From Thermococcus sp. (GTDB lineage: Archaea; Methanobacteriota_B; Thermococci; Thermococcales; Thermococcaceae): a DNA stretch of 64,000 nt. The position numbers and the translations under genes are program-made. The DNA lies in assembly GCF_027023865.1 (NCBI RefSeq), contig NZ_JALVUC010000019.1:379803-443802 (forward strand). The letters are read 5' to 3'. The notes under the pieces were generated by a model. It saw only the letters and a program-made list of their open reading frames with translations, was not told where the DNA came from and did not search any database. Shown here piece after piece: positions 26,503 to 35,014 of this stretch. How positions within the stretch are numbered: the first letter of the stretch is position 1; each line of letters starts with the position of its first letter.

Positions 26503-27395
26503 GGGCAATCCACCCCTCTCGAAGCCTCGTCCGGGACCTCAGCCGGTATGGGGAACGTGAGCCCGTAGACGTTGACCTCATGAGAAAGCCCGATATCAAT
26601 GGAGACTATCCTTCCAGGGTCGTCCGCCACGATGGAGCCCTCAGCGATAAAGTTCAGCTTCGGCTTTCTCCTGCCAGAGCTCCAGCCGCCTTTCCTTACC
26701 AAGCTCCAGAGCACCGGAGTTTTTGTGGGAAGGGTGTTGGAGAGCGTTGCACTGCAGGGACTGTCTGGCACGTTCATCTCAACCGTATCCACCTTGAAGT
26801 CGAAGAGACCGAAGCCCCAGGTTGTCTTTCCTCCGATTCCCGTGTCACCTAAATAGCGGAGCGCTGGAAGGATGTAGTCGTTGAAGATACCCTCATCACC
26901 GGAGTAAAGGAAGTAGAAGCCCGAACTTTCTCTGAACCTCATCTCATCCCAGAAGTATAGGTTGGAGTCGTTGGTAACCCTGTCGAGAGCTACCCTTGGA
27001 ACGTCCACCCTCCTGAAGGGCAAACCTTTGGGAACGTCGAAGGGCTCAAGCTTAAGGGCCCTCTCGAAGTTTTCAAGGTCGAGGTACCTCGATTTCTTTA
27101 TCTCCTTCTCCCTTGTATGGCGCTCTTCCTTGGGAAGGTCCTTCAAAAGCTCGTCAAAGTTGAGGACGCCAACGCTTAAGGGCTTAGGAAAGTAATAGGT
27201 GCTCCCTTCAAAGGGAAAGGCGGAGCTGATTCGGGCACTTTCTTTAAATCCCTGCACCAGCCCATCCACCGCGTTGCCCCCGAAGAGCGTCGCCACTGCA
27301 GTACCTATCGCACCAAATATCGTGTCGGCCCTGGGGAGCTCTCTTATGGGCCCCCTGGGAAAGAGCTTAATTGCCTTGAACTTGAGTCCAAGCAT
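26499..27395 (-). CDS. csm4: Csm4, RAMP subunit of type III-A complex
   Basis: The 298-residue protein has LKFKAIKLFPRGPIRELPRADTIFGAIG at its N-terminus, the first RRM and the characteristic helix of Csm4, and GDTGIGGKTTWGFGLF as C-terminal glycine-rich loop. Csm4 binds the crRNA 5' handle and contacts Cas10. The ATG at 27395 shares its A with the csm3 TGA stop. A GTG three bases earlier is part of the ribosome-binding region. Confidence 0.93.
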   Translation of the reverse strand: MLGLKFKAIKLFPRGPIRELPRADTIFGAIGTAVATLFGGNAVDGLVQGFKESARISSAFPFEGSTYYFPKPLSVGVLNFDELLKDLPKEERHTREKEIKKSRYLDLENFERALKLEPFDVPKGLPFRRVDVPRVALDRVTNDSNLYFWDEMRFRESSGFYFLYSGDEGIFNDYILPALRYLGDTGIGGKTTWGFGLFDFKVDTVEMNVPDSPCSATLSNTLPTKTPVLWSLVRKGGWSSGRRKPKLNFIAEGSIVADDPGRIVSIDIGLSHEVNVYGLTFPIPAEVPDEASRGVDCP

Positions 27396-28270
27396 CACCC
27401 TGCCCCCAGTTTTCCTTTCACCTCCGAGAACAGGTTCTCAAAGTCCTTTAGAATGTCAACAGCTGGCTTGCGTTTGGCATTAATCCCTATTCTGTACCCC
27501 TCCTTACCAGTGCGGTAGTAGTCGGCGCTCCTGAATTCGAAGGCCTCGAAGAGGAACCTCACCTTTCCGTAGCCCCTTGAACCAGAACCGCCGAGGTAGC
27601 TGTCCTCTAGGAGGGCCATCGCAGTTAGGAGGTTCTTTATGTCGTCCTCCCACTGGTTTAGATCCTCGACGTTGTAGATCATCTCGAATTCGAATTCCGC
27701 CCCGGCCACGACGCGCTCGTTGGTCCTCGGGTTGGCCTGGGAGGTTACCCTGTCAATGCCAACCTCGATTTTTGCCTCGGTTACGTCCTCTCCGGCCCTC
27801 CATCTGTCCTCCCAGTCCTTCGTGAGGAACGCGTCCCTGACTATCAGCCTTGAGGGAAAGTTGCTCTCCTTCCCACTCGCACCAAAGAGACGGCAGACAG
27901 GACAATTAATTGCGGAGGAATAATCGGGACAGACATGTATCCAACCATTGTTGATCTTCTTGTTGAAGAATTTCCCGCAGTTTTCCCTGCCTTCCTCCCT
28001 ACAGCTACCAGAGGAATAGTCTTTCAAGGCTTCATATTTTTCCTTCCACTCATCGAGCTTGGAGTTCGTGAACACCTCAAATAGACTTCTCAGCTTCCCT
28101 TTGAGTGAAGATCCTGGGATATAAGGCAGACCAGTTATGGGATCCTTTATAACAGGGTTGTCGATGCCCCCTATCTCCGAAATGTCCCTCTGAGAACCTA
28201 TGTGGAGGCCGGTGAGGGCCTTAATCCTGCCCCAGATAACGACTTTTCCATAAAAGTGCCTGTCCATCAT
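27395..28270 (-). CDS. csm3: Csm3, backbone RNase of type III-A complex
   Basis: The 291-residue backbone subunit cuts target RNA every 6 nt. LTGLHIGSQRDISEIGGIDNPVIKD contains the catalytic Asp (D37 counting from ATG 28270), equivalent to D32/D33 of studied Csm3 proteins, and IPGSSLKGKLRSLFE is the family motif. A Cys-rich insertion (residues about 90-130, SGSCREEGRENCGK and HVCPDYSSAINCPVCRLFG) may bind zinc. SGSRGYGKV is the glycine loop. Two ATGs, 28270 and 28267, are possible; the first overlaps the csm2 stop as ATGA. Confidence 0.95.
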   Translation of the reverse strand: MMDRHFYGKVVIWGRIKALTGLHIGSQRDISEIGGIDNPVIKDPITGLPYIPGSSLKGKLRSLFEVFTNSKLDEWKEKYEALKDYSSGSCREEGRENCGKFFNKKINNGWIHVCPDYSSAINCPVCRLFGASGKESNFPSRLIVRDAFLTKDWEDRWRAGEDVTEAKIEVGIDRVTSQANPRTNERVVAGAEFEFEMIYNVEDLNQWEDDIKNLLTAMALLEDSYLGGSGSRGYGKVRFLFEAFEFRSADYYRTGKEGYRIGINAKRKPAVDILKDFENLFSEVKGKLGAG

Positions 28271-28842
28271 TCACCACCTCCAAAGAACCTGTGGTAGGCA
28301 ACAACCGCTTGTAAGAAGTCATAAACCTCCTCAAATCGGCCAACGTCGGGTTTCTTCATTAGAAGGGCCAGCATTGGGTCGAGGACTCGGTGAAATGCAT
28401 CAAGGGCATATCTCGCCCCTCCCGTAGCCCTGCCAACGGCATACGCCAGCAGGTAGCGGGTCTTCACGACGTCGTCCTTTATGGCTGTATCCCCCTTCTT
28501 CAGTTTCAGATCGATGGTTCGCGTCATCTCAAGGACTTTCCTTACCTGATTCGTCTTGAGGTTCTGAGCCCTTAGATAAGCTGCCACCACAACGGCATTC
28601 GCAAGTCTCTTCTCTGGGCTCCAGCTGGGAAAATCTCCTTTTTTCTTGCTCTCTTCCAGCTCTTGGGCTATCTCTCTGAAGTAAGGCTCAATATCCTTCC
28701 ACGATATTCTGTTCTTCTCGAAGGCTTCCCGTATCCCTATTACGTCCGGGTTTTCTCCAAAGAGTTCGCCAACGTTGCCCTCACGGGCCTCCCTCTGATA
28801 CCTGCCCATACCATGACCCGGGTGGCCTTTTCCGTAGACCAT
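28267..28842 (-). CDS. csm2: Csm2, small (Cas11-like) subunit of type III-A complex
   Basis: The 191-residue mainly helical protein sits between cas10 and csm3, the invariant place of csm2. The C-terminal two thirds (from about residue 60) contains TNQVRKVLEMTRTIDLKLKKG and a KTRYLLAYAVGR helix that match Csm2. The first 45 residues form an extra His/Gly-rich, charged N-terminal extension. GGGGGTGATTTG precedes the ATG at 28842. It stabilises the helical filament along the target RNA. Confidence 0.92.
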   Translation of the reverse strand: MVYGKGHPGHGMGRYQREAREGNVGELFGENPDVIGIREAFEKNRISWKDIEPYFREIAQELEESKKKGDFPSWSPEKRLANAVVVAAYLRAQNLKTNQVRKVLEMTRTIDLKLKKGDTAIKDDVVKTRYLLAYAVGRATGGARYALDAFHRVLDPMLALLMKKPDVGRFEEVYDFLQAVVAYHRFFGGGE

Positions 28843-28846
28843 CAAA

Positions 28847-31198
28847 TCACCCCCTAACGGCCATCAAAACAACCTTTAGAATGCCATCAACCCAGTAAAT
28901 CGGCTGTGGCCTGCCCCTTAGGACGGCCTCCGCATCTATCCCGACGAGCTCTGGAAACAGGCCTGAGAGCTTGTGCCTGCCGAGGAGGTAAGCTATCAAG
29001 TAAGCCCACTTTACGCTCTTTGGATCCCTGACGTAGAGCTCCCTGAGCTCAAGAATCCTCCACAGGAGGCCTTTCTTTGACGCAAGTTCCTTCACCAGCC
29101 CGCCGTTTCCGGCGTAAATCCTTGGCTTGTAAGTCTTCCAGAGCTCCTCGTACTGTTCCCAGCGGTAAGCAATGGGGAATCCCTCTGGGGCGGTTCTCTC
29201 TATCACAAAGACCCTGTCCTTATCGCTTCCCTCGTTTTTCGCCCTCTCAAGTCTCTCCGAGACGACATCAGCCATCCTGTATATCGGCGTCTTGGGATGG
29301 AAGTAACCCAGACCAGCTGATAAACTCCTCCCGTTTCCTGTGTAGGCCCTGAAGGCCTCCCTTATTCGGAAAGCCAGCTCGAAGACCTGATCCCATGCCC
29401 CAACAATGAAGAAATCGTCCCCTCCGGCGTAAACCACGACGATATCGGGCTCTTCCGGCCAGTCTCTGAGTGAGGGGATTTCTCCCATGGTGTATCTGAA
29501 CTTGCCCCTTATAATTTCGTTGAGGTACGCCTTGAAAAAGTAATCCATGAAGCGGGAAGCGGTGGCGAGCTTTGAGGGGCTGTCTAGGTTCATGAAGAAC
29601 AACCCGAGGTTGTCCACGTCGCCCTTGAGGACGCCGAGTCTTTTTGTTCCTGTAGAGTTTTCCGCCAGTTCAGTGAACTCTGCAACCGTGTGTTCGTTCT
29701 CTGCATTTGGCTTAAAGTAGTCGGCCACAAGATACGGGATGAACTCAATGCCCTCTGGAAGGTTCTCGGGAACATCAAGGGTGTTCTTGAGGAGGAGAAC
29801 TTCTCCCTCCGGTATTGGATCCTCAGTGTACGGTATGAAGTATCTAAATGGACCTTTTGTTATCCCCTCGCCCTCGTGGGCCTTCCTGTCGAGTACAACT
29901 CCTTTAACCTTGGGCAGTTTTTGACCAAGCTCTGCGAGCTCGTTGCATGTTTTACAGGCTCTCACATTTGAATCGTCACTCAGCCGGAAGGCTTCAAGCT
30001 CGCTCTCGGGCACCTCTTTTCCACAGATAGCGCACTCCTCAAGCCTTCCACCAGCTTCTGGATCTTTGAACAGATTTTCAACTTCCTCGAAGCGCCTGAG
30101 CTTCTTCAGGCTTAGTTTCCTCTTGAGTCTCTTCCTCGCCTCTGCAAAGAGTTTCTTCCCATTCTTTCTCCCGAGCTCCTCGCCGGTTAGCGCCTCCCAC
30201 TCAAGGGCGAGGTAAAGCTTCCCGTCGAACTCCCTGTAGAGCCACTCCACAACGTGCTTCCTGATGCTTTCGAGCTCCCTCCTGGCGTCTTCCGTGTTCT
30301 GGCCGAGTATGAGGAAGTGGCCACCTGCGTTGAAGACCACATTGATCCTCGTTAGGCTTAGCCTCCTTAGGATTTCAATGACAATGTCCCAGGCGATGAG
30401 TTCTAAATAAGCGCTCCTCGCGCGGAGGTACTTCAGAGTTCCTTTCCCACTTATTCCATAGATAAAGTCCTGTATGCCTGAGAAGTCGCCCTCGATCAGG
30501 AGAAACTTCTTTTCGTCTTTGCATCTGCCCGTTTTTATGCCCTCAACGGTGCACCCGGCTTTGAACATCGCTAGGGCTATCGCAGACGTCATCCTCAAGT
30601 GGTCGTAGAGCGAGATGACGTTGCCTTTAGAAGTCACTGAACTGACGAATGTCAGGTGCTTTTCAAGAACCGGCAGGAGCCACACCACCCTGAGACCAGC
30701 TTTGGGAATCTCCCTTTGCAGACCCTCGACGACTTTCCTGTAGTCCTCCCCCATCAGACGCTCAACTTCACCGGGAAGTGGGAGTTCCTGGGCGAAGTCA
30801 AGGGAGATCGGCCGGTAGGCCTTCTCCTGGTTGAAGATAGAGTAGAGCGGCCTTATCTGCTCTGGCTTTCCCTCCTCCCTCTCCGTTGAGGAAAGATTGT
30901 CTGCCTCGTAGACAATCCAAAGCGCCCTGAGAATGTCATTTTCGCTGAGCCCAAAGCGCTCAGGGCGGACTTCGCTGATCTTTTTTATCATTTCGGTCTC
31001 TTTCATATGATTTCGGTGGTGAAACTTCGAAAACAGAGCCAGAAGTTTGTACTCCTCCCTGCCGGTGCTCTTCGCCAGCTCCCTGAGGAACTTCGCCCCC
31101 TGTTTGGAGTGGTCGCCTGAATACAAGCCTGCCCTCTGGACGGGCTTTCCAATGTCGTGGAGGAGTCCGCCGAGGCTAACTAGCTCTTTCAACTCCAA
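28847..31198 (-). CDS. cas10: Cas10/Csm1, signature subunit of type III-A complex
   Basis: The 783-residue protein has an N-terminal HD nuclease domain (LLHDIGKPVQ, H14-D15), a zinc-binding centre (CAICGKEVPE...CKTCNELAELG), and two cyclase-like palm domains, the second with an intact GGDD at 592-595 (VVYAGGDDFFIV). Both activities, single-stranded DNA cleavage and cyclic oligoadenylate synthesis, should therefore be present. The start is a TTG at 31198 with GGAGGTGAAAAA before it. It follows cas6 after 4 bases. The presence of csx1 in the same operon fits oligoadenylate signalling. Confidence 0.96.
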   Translation of the reverse strand: MELKELVSLGGLLHDIGKPVQRAGLYSGDHSKQGAKFLRELAKSTGREEYKLLALFSKFHHRNHMKETEMIKKISEVRPERFGLSENDILRALWIVYEADNLSSTEREEGKPEQIRPLYSIFNQEKAYRPISLDFAQELPLPGEVERLMGEDYRKVVEGLQREIPKAGLRVVWLLPVLEKHLTFVSSVTSKGNVISLYDHLRMTSAIALAMFKAGCTVEGIKTGRCKDEKKFLLIEGDFSGIQDFIYGISGKGTLKYLRARSAYLELIAWDIVIEILRRLSLTRINVVFNAGGHFLILGQNTEDARRELESIRKHVVEWLYREFDGKLYLALEWEALTGEELGRKNGKKLFAEARKRLKRKLSLKKLRRFEEVENLFKDPEAGGRLEECAICGKEVPESELEAFRLSDDSNVRACKTCNELAELGQKLPKVKGVVLDRKAHEGEGITKGPFRYFIPYTEDPIPEGEVLLLKNTLDVPENLPEGIEFIPYLVADYFKPNAENEHTVAEFTELAENSTGTKRLGVLKGDVDNLGLFFMNLDSPSKLATASRFMDYFFKAYLNEIIRGKFRYTMGEIPSLRDWPEEPDIVVVYAGGDDFFIVGAWDQVFELAFRIREAFRAYTGNGRSLSAGLGYFHPKTPIYRMADVVSERLERAKNEGSDKDRVFVIERTAPEGFPIAYRWEQYEELWKTYKPRIYAGNGGLVKELASKKGLLWRILELRELYVRDPKSVKWAYLIAYLLGRHKLSGLFPELVGIDAEAVLRGRPQPIYWVDGILKVVLMAVRG

Positions 31199-31202
31199 TT
31201 TT

Positions 31203-31916
31203 TCACCTCCTGACGGGGTTCAAAAACCCAAAACCGAGGCTGTTCTTTTCCCCAAGGCCCACATCCATTATAAAGCGGTAGAAACGCTTCTCCTCTGGTC
31301 TTATCCGCTCCTTCTCAAGAAGTTCCCAGTTGGAGCCTATTACCGGGAAGGGGACGCCGTTCTTGACTACCTTGACGTATACGTCAAGTTTCCCGTTGTT
31401 CCTGAGCTTTGGGATTAACCTGTCAAAAATCGGTCTATCGAGGATGAAATCGTCATCATAAAACGCACTGTACTTCTTTTCCGCATTTTCACGAAGTCTT
31501 TCGAGGAAGAACCTTAGGTCAAGATGGGCATGGAGTTTAAAGTACTCGTTTTCCTCGGAGTTCCTGTAAACCACTATAGGGGAACCTGTCTGAAATCTGT
31601 TCCTGAGGGGCACACCGAACTTCCGGACTTCAGTGATTTTCAGCTGATGAGTTCCAATGTGTACGTGGTCTTTCTCTTTGATGCTGTGATATAGTGCGTA
31701 TATGAACCCCCTCTCCGGTGAGGACACTATAAACGTAAGCCTTCCCTTTCTGTCTATAAAGAAATCGGAGAACGTGAAGAACTTGAAGCGCGGTTCGTTA
31801 TGCCTTCCCCCATACTCCGTGTCCTTCAGCATGCTGTAAATGAACCCCTGGACGGCGTGTTTATTGGGCTGTTTTGGTACTTCATTGTTAGTTTTAAACG
31901 TTATTTTTAACCGCAT
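31203..31916 (-). CDS. cas6: Cas6 crRNA-processing endonuclease
   Basis: The 237-residue protein cuts the CRISPR transcript inside each repeat to leave an 8-nt handle. KHAVQGFIYSMLKDTEYG near the N-terminus holds the likely general His and the family helix. The C-terminal VGLGEKNSLGFGFLNP is the G-rich loop of Cas6. It is the first gene of the effector operon. ATG 31916 follows GGGTGTTTAAAC. It is the only Cas6 found in the window, so it probably serves both effectors and both arrays. Confidence 0.94.
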   Translation of the reverse strand: MRLKITFKTNNEVPKQPNKHAVQGFIYSMLKDTEYGGRHNEPRFKFFTFSDFFIDRKGRLTFIVSSPERGFIYALYHSIKEKDHVHIGTHQLKITEVRKFGVPLRNRFQTGSPIVVYRNSEENEYFKLHAHLDLRFFLERLRENAEKKYSAFYDDDFILDRPIFDRLIPKLRNNGKLDVYVKVVKNGVPFPVIGSNWELLEKERIRPEEKRFYRFIMDVGLGEKNSLGFGFLNPVRR

Positions 31917-31925
31917 GTTTAAACA

Positions 31926-31976
31926 CCCTAGGCATGCCTGCCATTTAACGTTACAACGCAGAACCTTATAAGGATT
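31926..31976 (-). promoter_or_regulatory. Promoter of the cas6-cas5 effector operon
   Basis: A CCTTATAAGG element at 31964-31973 lies about 50 bases before the cas6 start. This places transcription start near 31940, with a 20-25 base untranslated leader. Within that leader is a perfect palindrome AGGCATGCCT at 31930-31939, a possible regulator site. The TATA element is itself symmetric and could also fire to the right. Confidence 0.6.
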
Positions 31977-32043
31977 GTGAATCTCAAGGTGTTGCGGGTT
32001 AAACTATCGCGATGCATAATAAACCACACGTTGCTGTGCATTT

Positions 32044-32344
32044 CTAATTGTTACAGACTGTTCTCCGGAAACCCGGGAGTGTTCCCGGCCACTGGAGATA
32101 AGAAAACCGTTCTTTCCACACAACACTGTTCTACGGAAACATCGTCTATGATTACTTCTGTTCTACCGTCTATGACCGTGCTTCCCACACAACACTGTTC
32201 TACGGAAACATCGTCTATGATTACTTCTGTTCTACCGTCTATGACCGTGCTTCCCACACAACACTGTTCTACGGAAACTTGTGGTTAGGAAAAATGCAAG
32301 GTTGCCCATAAAGACCCTCCCACACAACACTGTTCTACGGAAAC
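32044..32344 (-). CRISPR. CRISPR array 2: four repeats plus a degenerate terminal one
   Basis: Repeats of 29 bp lie at 32112-32140, 32181-32209, 32250-32278 and 32316-32344. Relative to array 1 the unit differs at three central positions (in minus orientation GTTTCCGTAGAACAGTG...). Its 3' handle drifts from GTGGAAAG (32112 copy) through GTGGGAAG (two copies) to GTGGGAGG (32316 copy). A half-conserved copy at 32044-32072 followed by a 39-bp spacer-sized interval marks the trailer. Spacers 32141-32180 and 32210-32249 are identical. No AT-rich leader is visible beyond 32344; trmG10 lies 95 bases upstream on the same strand. Confidence 0.95.
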
Positions 32345-32439
32345 TGCCGCTGATGGGGGGAGGAACAGGCGAAAACAACTCAAAAAGAAGACCTTAGCGA
32401 CGGTTCCATACCCCCCATGCTACTGCAAGGTTGAGGGCA

Positions 32440-33438
32440 TCACACCCTCTCAAACACGTAGAACCACCTGTCGAGGCTCTTATGAACCCTTTGATAGTAT
32501 TTGTTAACGAGTCTGAAGCCCACCGCCTCGCCTTCGGCTTCCCCGTCGAAGTCCGCGGGGAAGGCTATTGCCAGTCTCCCGCCGTGCTTGAGAACGCGGT
32601 GCATGCTCTCCAGGGCCTTTCTGTAAAGTTCGTCCCGTCTCCTTCCGGCGAGGGTAGCAGAGGTGCCGTAGGGTGGATCGGTGGCTATCGCTTCAAACTT
32701 CTTTCTCGGAAACAGCTCTTCTAGCCTCGTGGCGTCACCGAGTTTCAAGACGTAATCCCTAATCCCGTAGTGCCGGAGGTTCATCTCAGCCCCTTCAACC
32801 ATCTCCGGTTTGATGTCCACACCATAGACCTTGAGACCAAGGAGGCCGGCCTCCATCAGAATCCCACCGGCGCCCATGAAGGGATCGAGAATCTCTTTCC
32901 TTGCCTTCGTTAGGTTTACCAGAGCACGGGAGAAACGCGGATGGAGGGAGATGGGTCTGAAGAAGGGTCTATGGTGGGCTTTCCTGCCCTCAAAGTCCTT
33001 GGGGTCGAAGAAGTGGAGCCTTACTCCAGCGTAGAGTCTCTCGCCGCAGTATGCCCTAACCAGCGTGTCCGGCTTTGAGAGGTCCACTTTAAACCCCTGG
33101 GCGTGTATCACCGACCCGAGCTTCCGCGGCAGGTCGAGAATTTCATGCTTACAGTTGGTCATGGTTTCGGTGTCGACCTTGAAGGTGCCTTCAATGGGCC
33201 AGTCAATTTTTCCAGTCCTTTTGAGAAGTTCTCCAACGGAATCCGCCTCAACCACGAGCAATCCATACTCGTGGGCCAGCCCGAGCCTGTCAAGGTGGGG
33301 AAAGACTTTTTCTCCCCCTTCAACCTTGAGAAGGAGGTAATCCTGACCCGTGATTCTCCCTTCGCCGAGTTCGAGCATGGCTTTAACTTCGTCTCTTGCC
33401 ATTTCAGGAATGTTTCCCAGTATCTCGACGTAGAGCAT
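32440..33438 (-). CDS. trmG10: tRNA (guanine-10-N2) dimethyltransferase
   Basis: The 332-residue protein has an N-terminal THUMP-type region (residues about 1-150) and a Rossmann methyltransferase domain with [16 protein letters not shown] (motif I) and the amino-methyltransferase motif ATDPPYGTS. This matches archaeal TrmG10/Trm11, which makes m2G and m22G at tRNA position 10 from S-adenosylmethionine. ATG 33438 is the first start in a GC-rich region. It may read through into CRISPR array 2, as no T-tract terminator is evident after its stop. Confidence 0.92.
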   Translation of the reverse strand: MLYVEILGNIPEMARDEVKAMLELGEGRITGQDYLLLKVEGGEKVFPHLDRLGLAHEYGLLVVEADSVGELLKRTGKIDWPIEGTFKVDTETMTNCKHEILDLPRKLGSVIHAQGFKVDLSKPDTLVRAYCGERLYAGVRLHFFDPKDFEGRKAHHRPFFRPISLHPRFSRALVNLTKARKEILDPFMGAGGILMEAGLLGLKVYGVDIKPEMVEGAEMNLRHYGIRDYVLKLGDATRLEELFPRKKFEAIATDPPYGTSATLAGRRRDELYRKALESMHRVLKHGGRLAIAFPADFDGEAEGEAVGFRLVNKYYQRVHKSLDRWFYVFERV

Positions 33439-33526
33439 GGTGGGCGGTACTCGGCGGGCTTTTTAAGCTTTTGTTGAGCCGGCCAAACGTTTTTATTGCC
33501 CGCTCCCAACCCATTGTGGTGGAAGG

Positions 33527-33853
33527 ATGATAGAGTTCGTCATACTGCTGGGCGTCATCGGTGGCTGGATAGTGGTGGCCTCGACGCTCTTCCTCATGCT
33601 CGCCCTTGGCCCACTCTGGGGTTTAGCTGGAGTGTTCCTGGCCGTGGGCTTCATACTGGTCAACCAGTCCCTCAAGGGAAAGTACATGGTTACGATAGTC
33701 GATGCAACCCCAAAGGCGAGGGCGATAGCGGCGCACATCTTCGAGATGAACGAACTCATACTGCTCTCCTCATACATAGCTTCCCTCCTGCTCTACGCAG
33801 GGATACAGAAGTACGTGGACATAATAATAAAGTTCCCACACGCGCTGGGGTGA
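33527..33853 (+). CDS. Small membrane protein upstream of thiI
   Basis: The 108-residue protein has an N-terminal pair of membrane helices (residues about 3-50), a short soluble stretch VTIVDATPKARAIAAHIFEMNE and a third helix. GGTGGAAGG precedes the ATG. It ends 4 bases before thiI, so the two genes are likely co-transcribed. No family was recognised. Confidence 0.75.
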   Translation: MIEFVILLGVIGGWIVVASTLFLMLALGPLWGLAGVFLAVGFILVNQSLKGKYMVTIVDATPKARAIAAHIFEMNELILLSSYIASLLLYAGIQKYVDIIIKFPHALG

Positions 33854-33857
33854 TGGC

Positions 33858-34985
33858 ATGTTCAACGTTGTTATCGTGAGGTACGGTGAGATAGGAACGA
33901 AGGCGAGGCAAACGCGGAGATGGTTCGAGAGCATACTGATGAACAACATCCGCGAGGCCCTGGTGAGCGAGGGGATTGACTTCAAAAAGGTTGAGGCGAA
34001 GCACGGTAGGGTTCTGGTGAGGACGAACAGGGCGAAGGAAGCCGTCGAAGTTCTCACCCGCGTGTTTGGCATAGTCTCGCTCTCGCCGGCGATGGAAGTC
34101 GATGCGGAGATAGACAAGATAAACAGAACCGCGCTCAAGCTCTTCCGAAAGAAAAAGCGTGAACTCAACCTCGAAAGGCCCCGCTTCCGCGTCACCGCGA
34201 GGAGGATAACCAAGGAGTTTCCGCTCAAGAGTCCCGAGGTTCAGGCGAAGGTCGGGGAGTACATCTTCGAGAACGAGGAGAGTGAGGTTGACCTTCACGA
34301 ATATGGCATAGAAGTCGGCGTCGAGCTGATGGAGGGTAAAGCGTACGTCTTCGTGGACAAGGTAAGGGGATGGGGCGGCCTGCCAATCGGGACACAGGGA
34401 AAAGTGGTTGCCTTACTCAGCGGTGGTATTGACTCCCCAGTGGCGGCTTTCCTTATGATGAAGCGTGGCGTGGAGGTCATCCCAGTTCACATCTACATGG
34501 GCGAGAAGACCCTTGAGAAGGTCAGGAAAATCTGGAATCAGCTCAAGAAGTACGGCTACGGTGGGAAGGGCAAGCTGGTAGTGGTCAGACCGAAGGAGCG
34601 CGATAGGATAATCAAGAAGCTCAAAGAGATGAAGAAGGATAAATACACCTGCGTCCTCTGCAAGTTCAACATGGTGAGAAGCGCGGATAAAATTGCCAAG
34701 GACTTCGGTGCGAAGGGTATAGTCATGGGCGATTCACTCGGACAGGTCGCTTCACAAACGCTTGAGAACATGTATATCGTCAGTCAGGCCACCGATTTAC
34801 CAATCTACCGTCCACTCATCGGCATGGACAAGGAGGAGATAGTTGGGATAGCGAAGAAGATCGGCACCTTCGAGCTTTCTACCCTCCCCGAGGATGAGGT
34901 CTCATTCATTCCCAGGCACCCGATAATACGTGGCTCCTGGGAGGAGTTCAAAAAACTCTATCGGGCCGTCCTCGGGAGGAACTAG
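33858..34985 (+). CDS. thiI: tRNA 4-thiouridine synthase (ThiI)
   Basis: The 375-residue protein has the ferredoxin-like/THUMP N-terminal half, with the opening VVIVRYGEIGTKARQTRRWFE, and an ATP-pyrophosphatase domain with the PP-loop ALLSGGIDSPVAAFLM. It inserts sulfur at U8 of tRNA. There is no C-terminal rhodanese domain, as usual in archaea; CVLCKFNM offers two Cys close together. GGGGTGATGGC precedes ATG 33858. It lies in an operon with the membrane protein upstream and possibly the DUF998 gene 29 bases downstream. Confidence 0.95.
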   Translation: MFNVVIVRYGEIGTKARQTRRWFESILMNNIREALVSEGIDFKKVEAKHGRVLVRTNRAKEAVEVLTRVFGIVSLSPAMEVDAEIDKINRTALKLFRKKKRELNLERPRFRVTARRITKEFPLKSPEVQAKVGEYIFENEESEVDLHEYGIEVGVELMEGKAYVFVDKVRGWGGLPIGTQGKVVALLSGGIDSPVAAFLMMKRGVEVIPVHIYMGEKTLEKVRKIWNQLKKYGYGGKGKLVVVRPKERDRIIKKLKEMKKDKYTCVLCKFNMVRSADKIAKDFGAKGIVMGDSLGQVASQTLENMYIVSQATDLPIYRPLIGMDKEEIVGIAKKIGTFELSTLPEDEVSFIPRHPIIRGSWEEFKKLYRAVLGRN

Positions 34986-35014
34986 GAAGAAGTCGTTGAG
35001 GTGGAGGTGATATA

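Noticed and set aside
14900-32500. Mobile element or integrase bringing in the CRISPR-Cas locus
   Set aside because: I found no integrase, transposase, terminal repeat or tRNA gene at either border.
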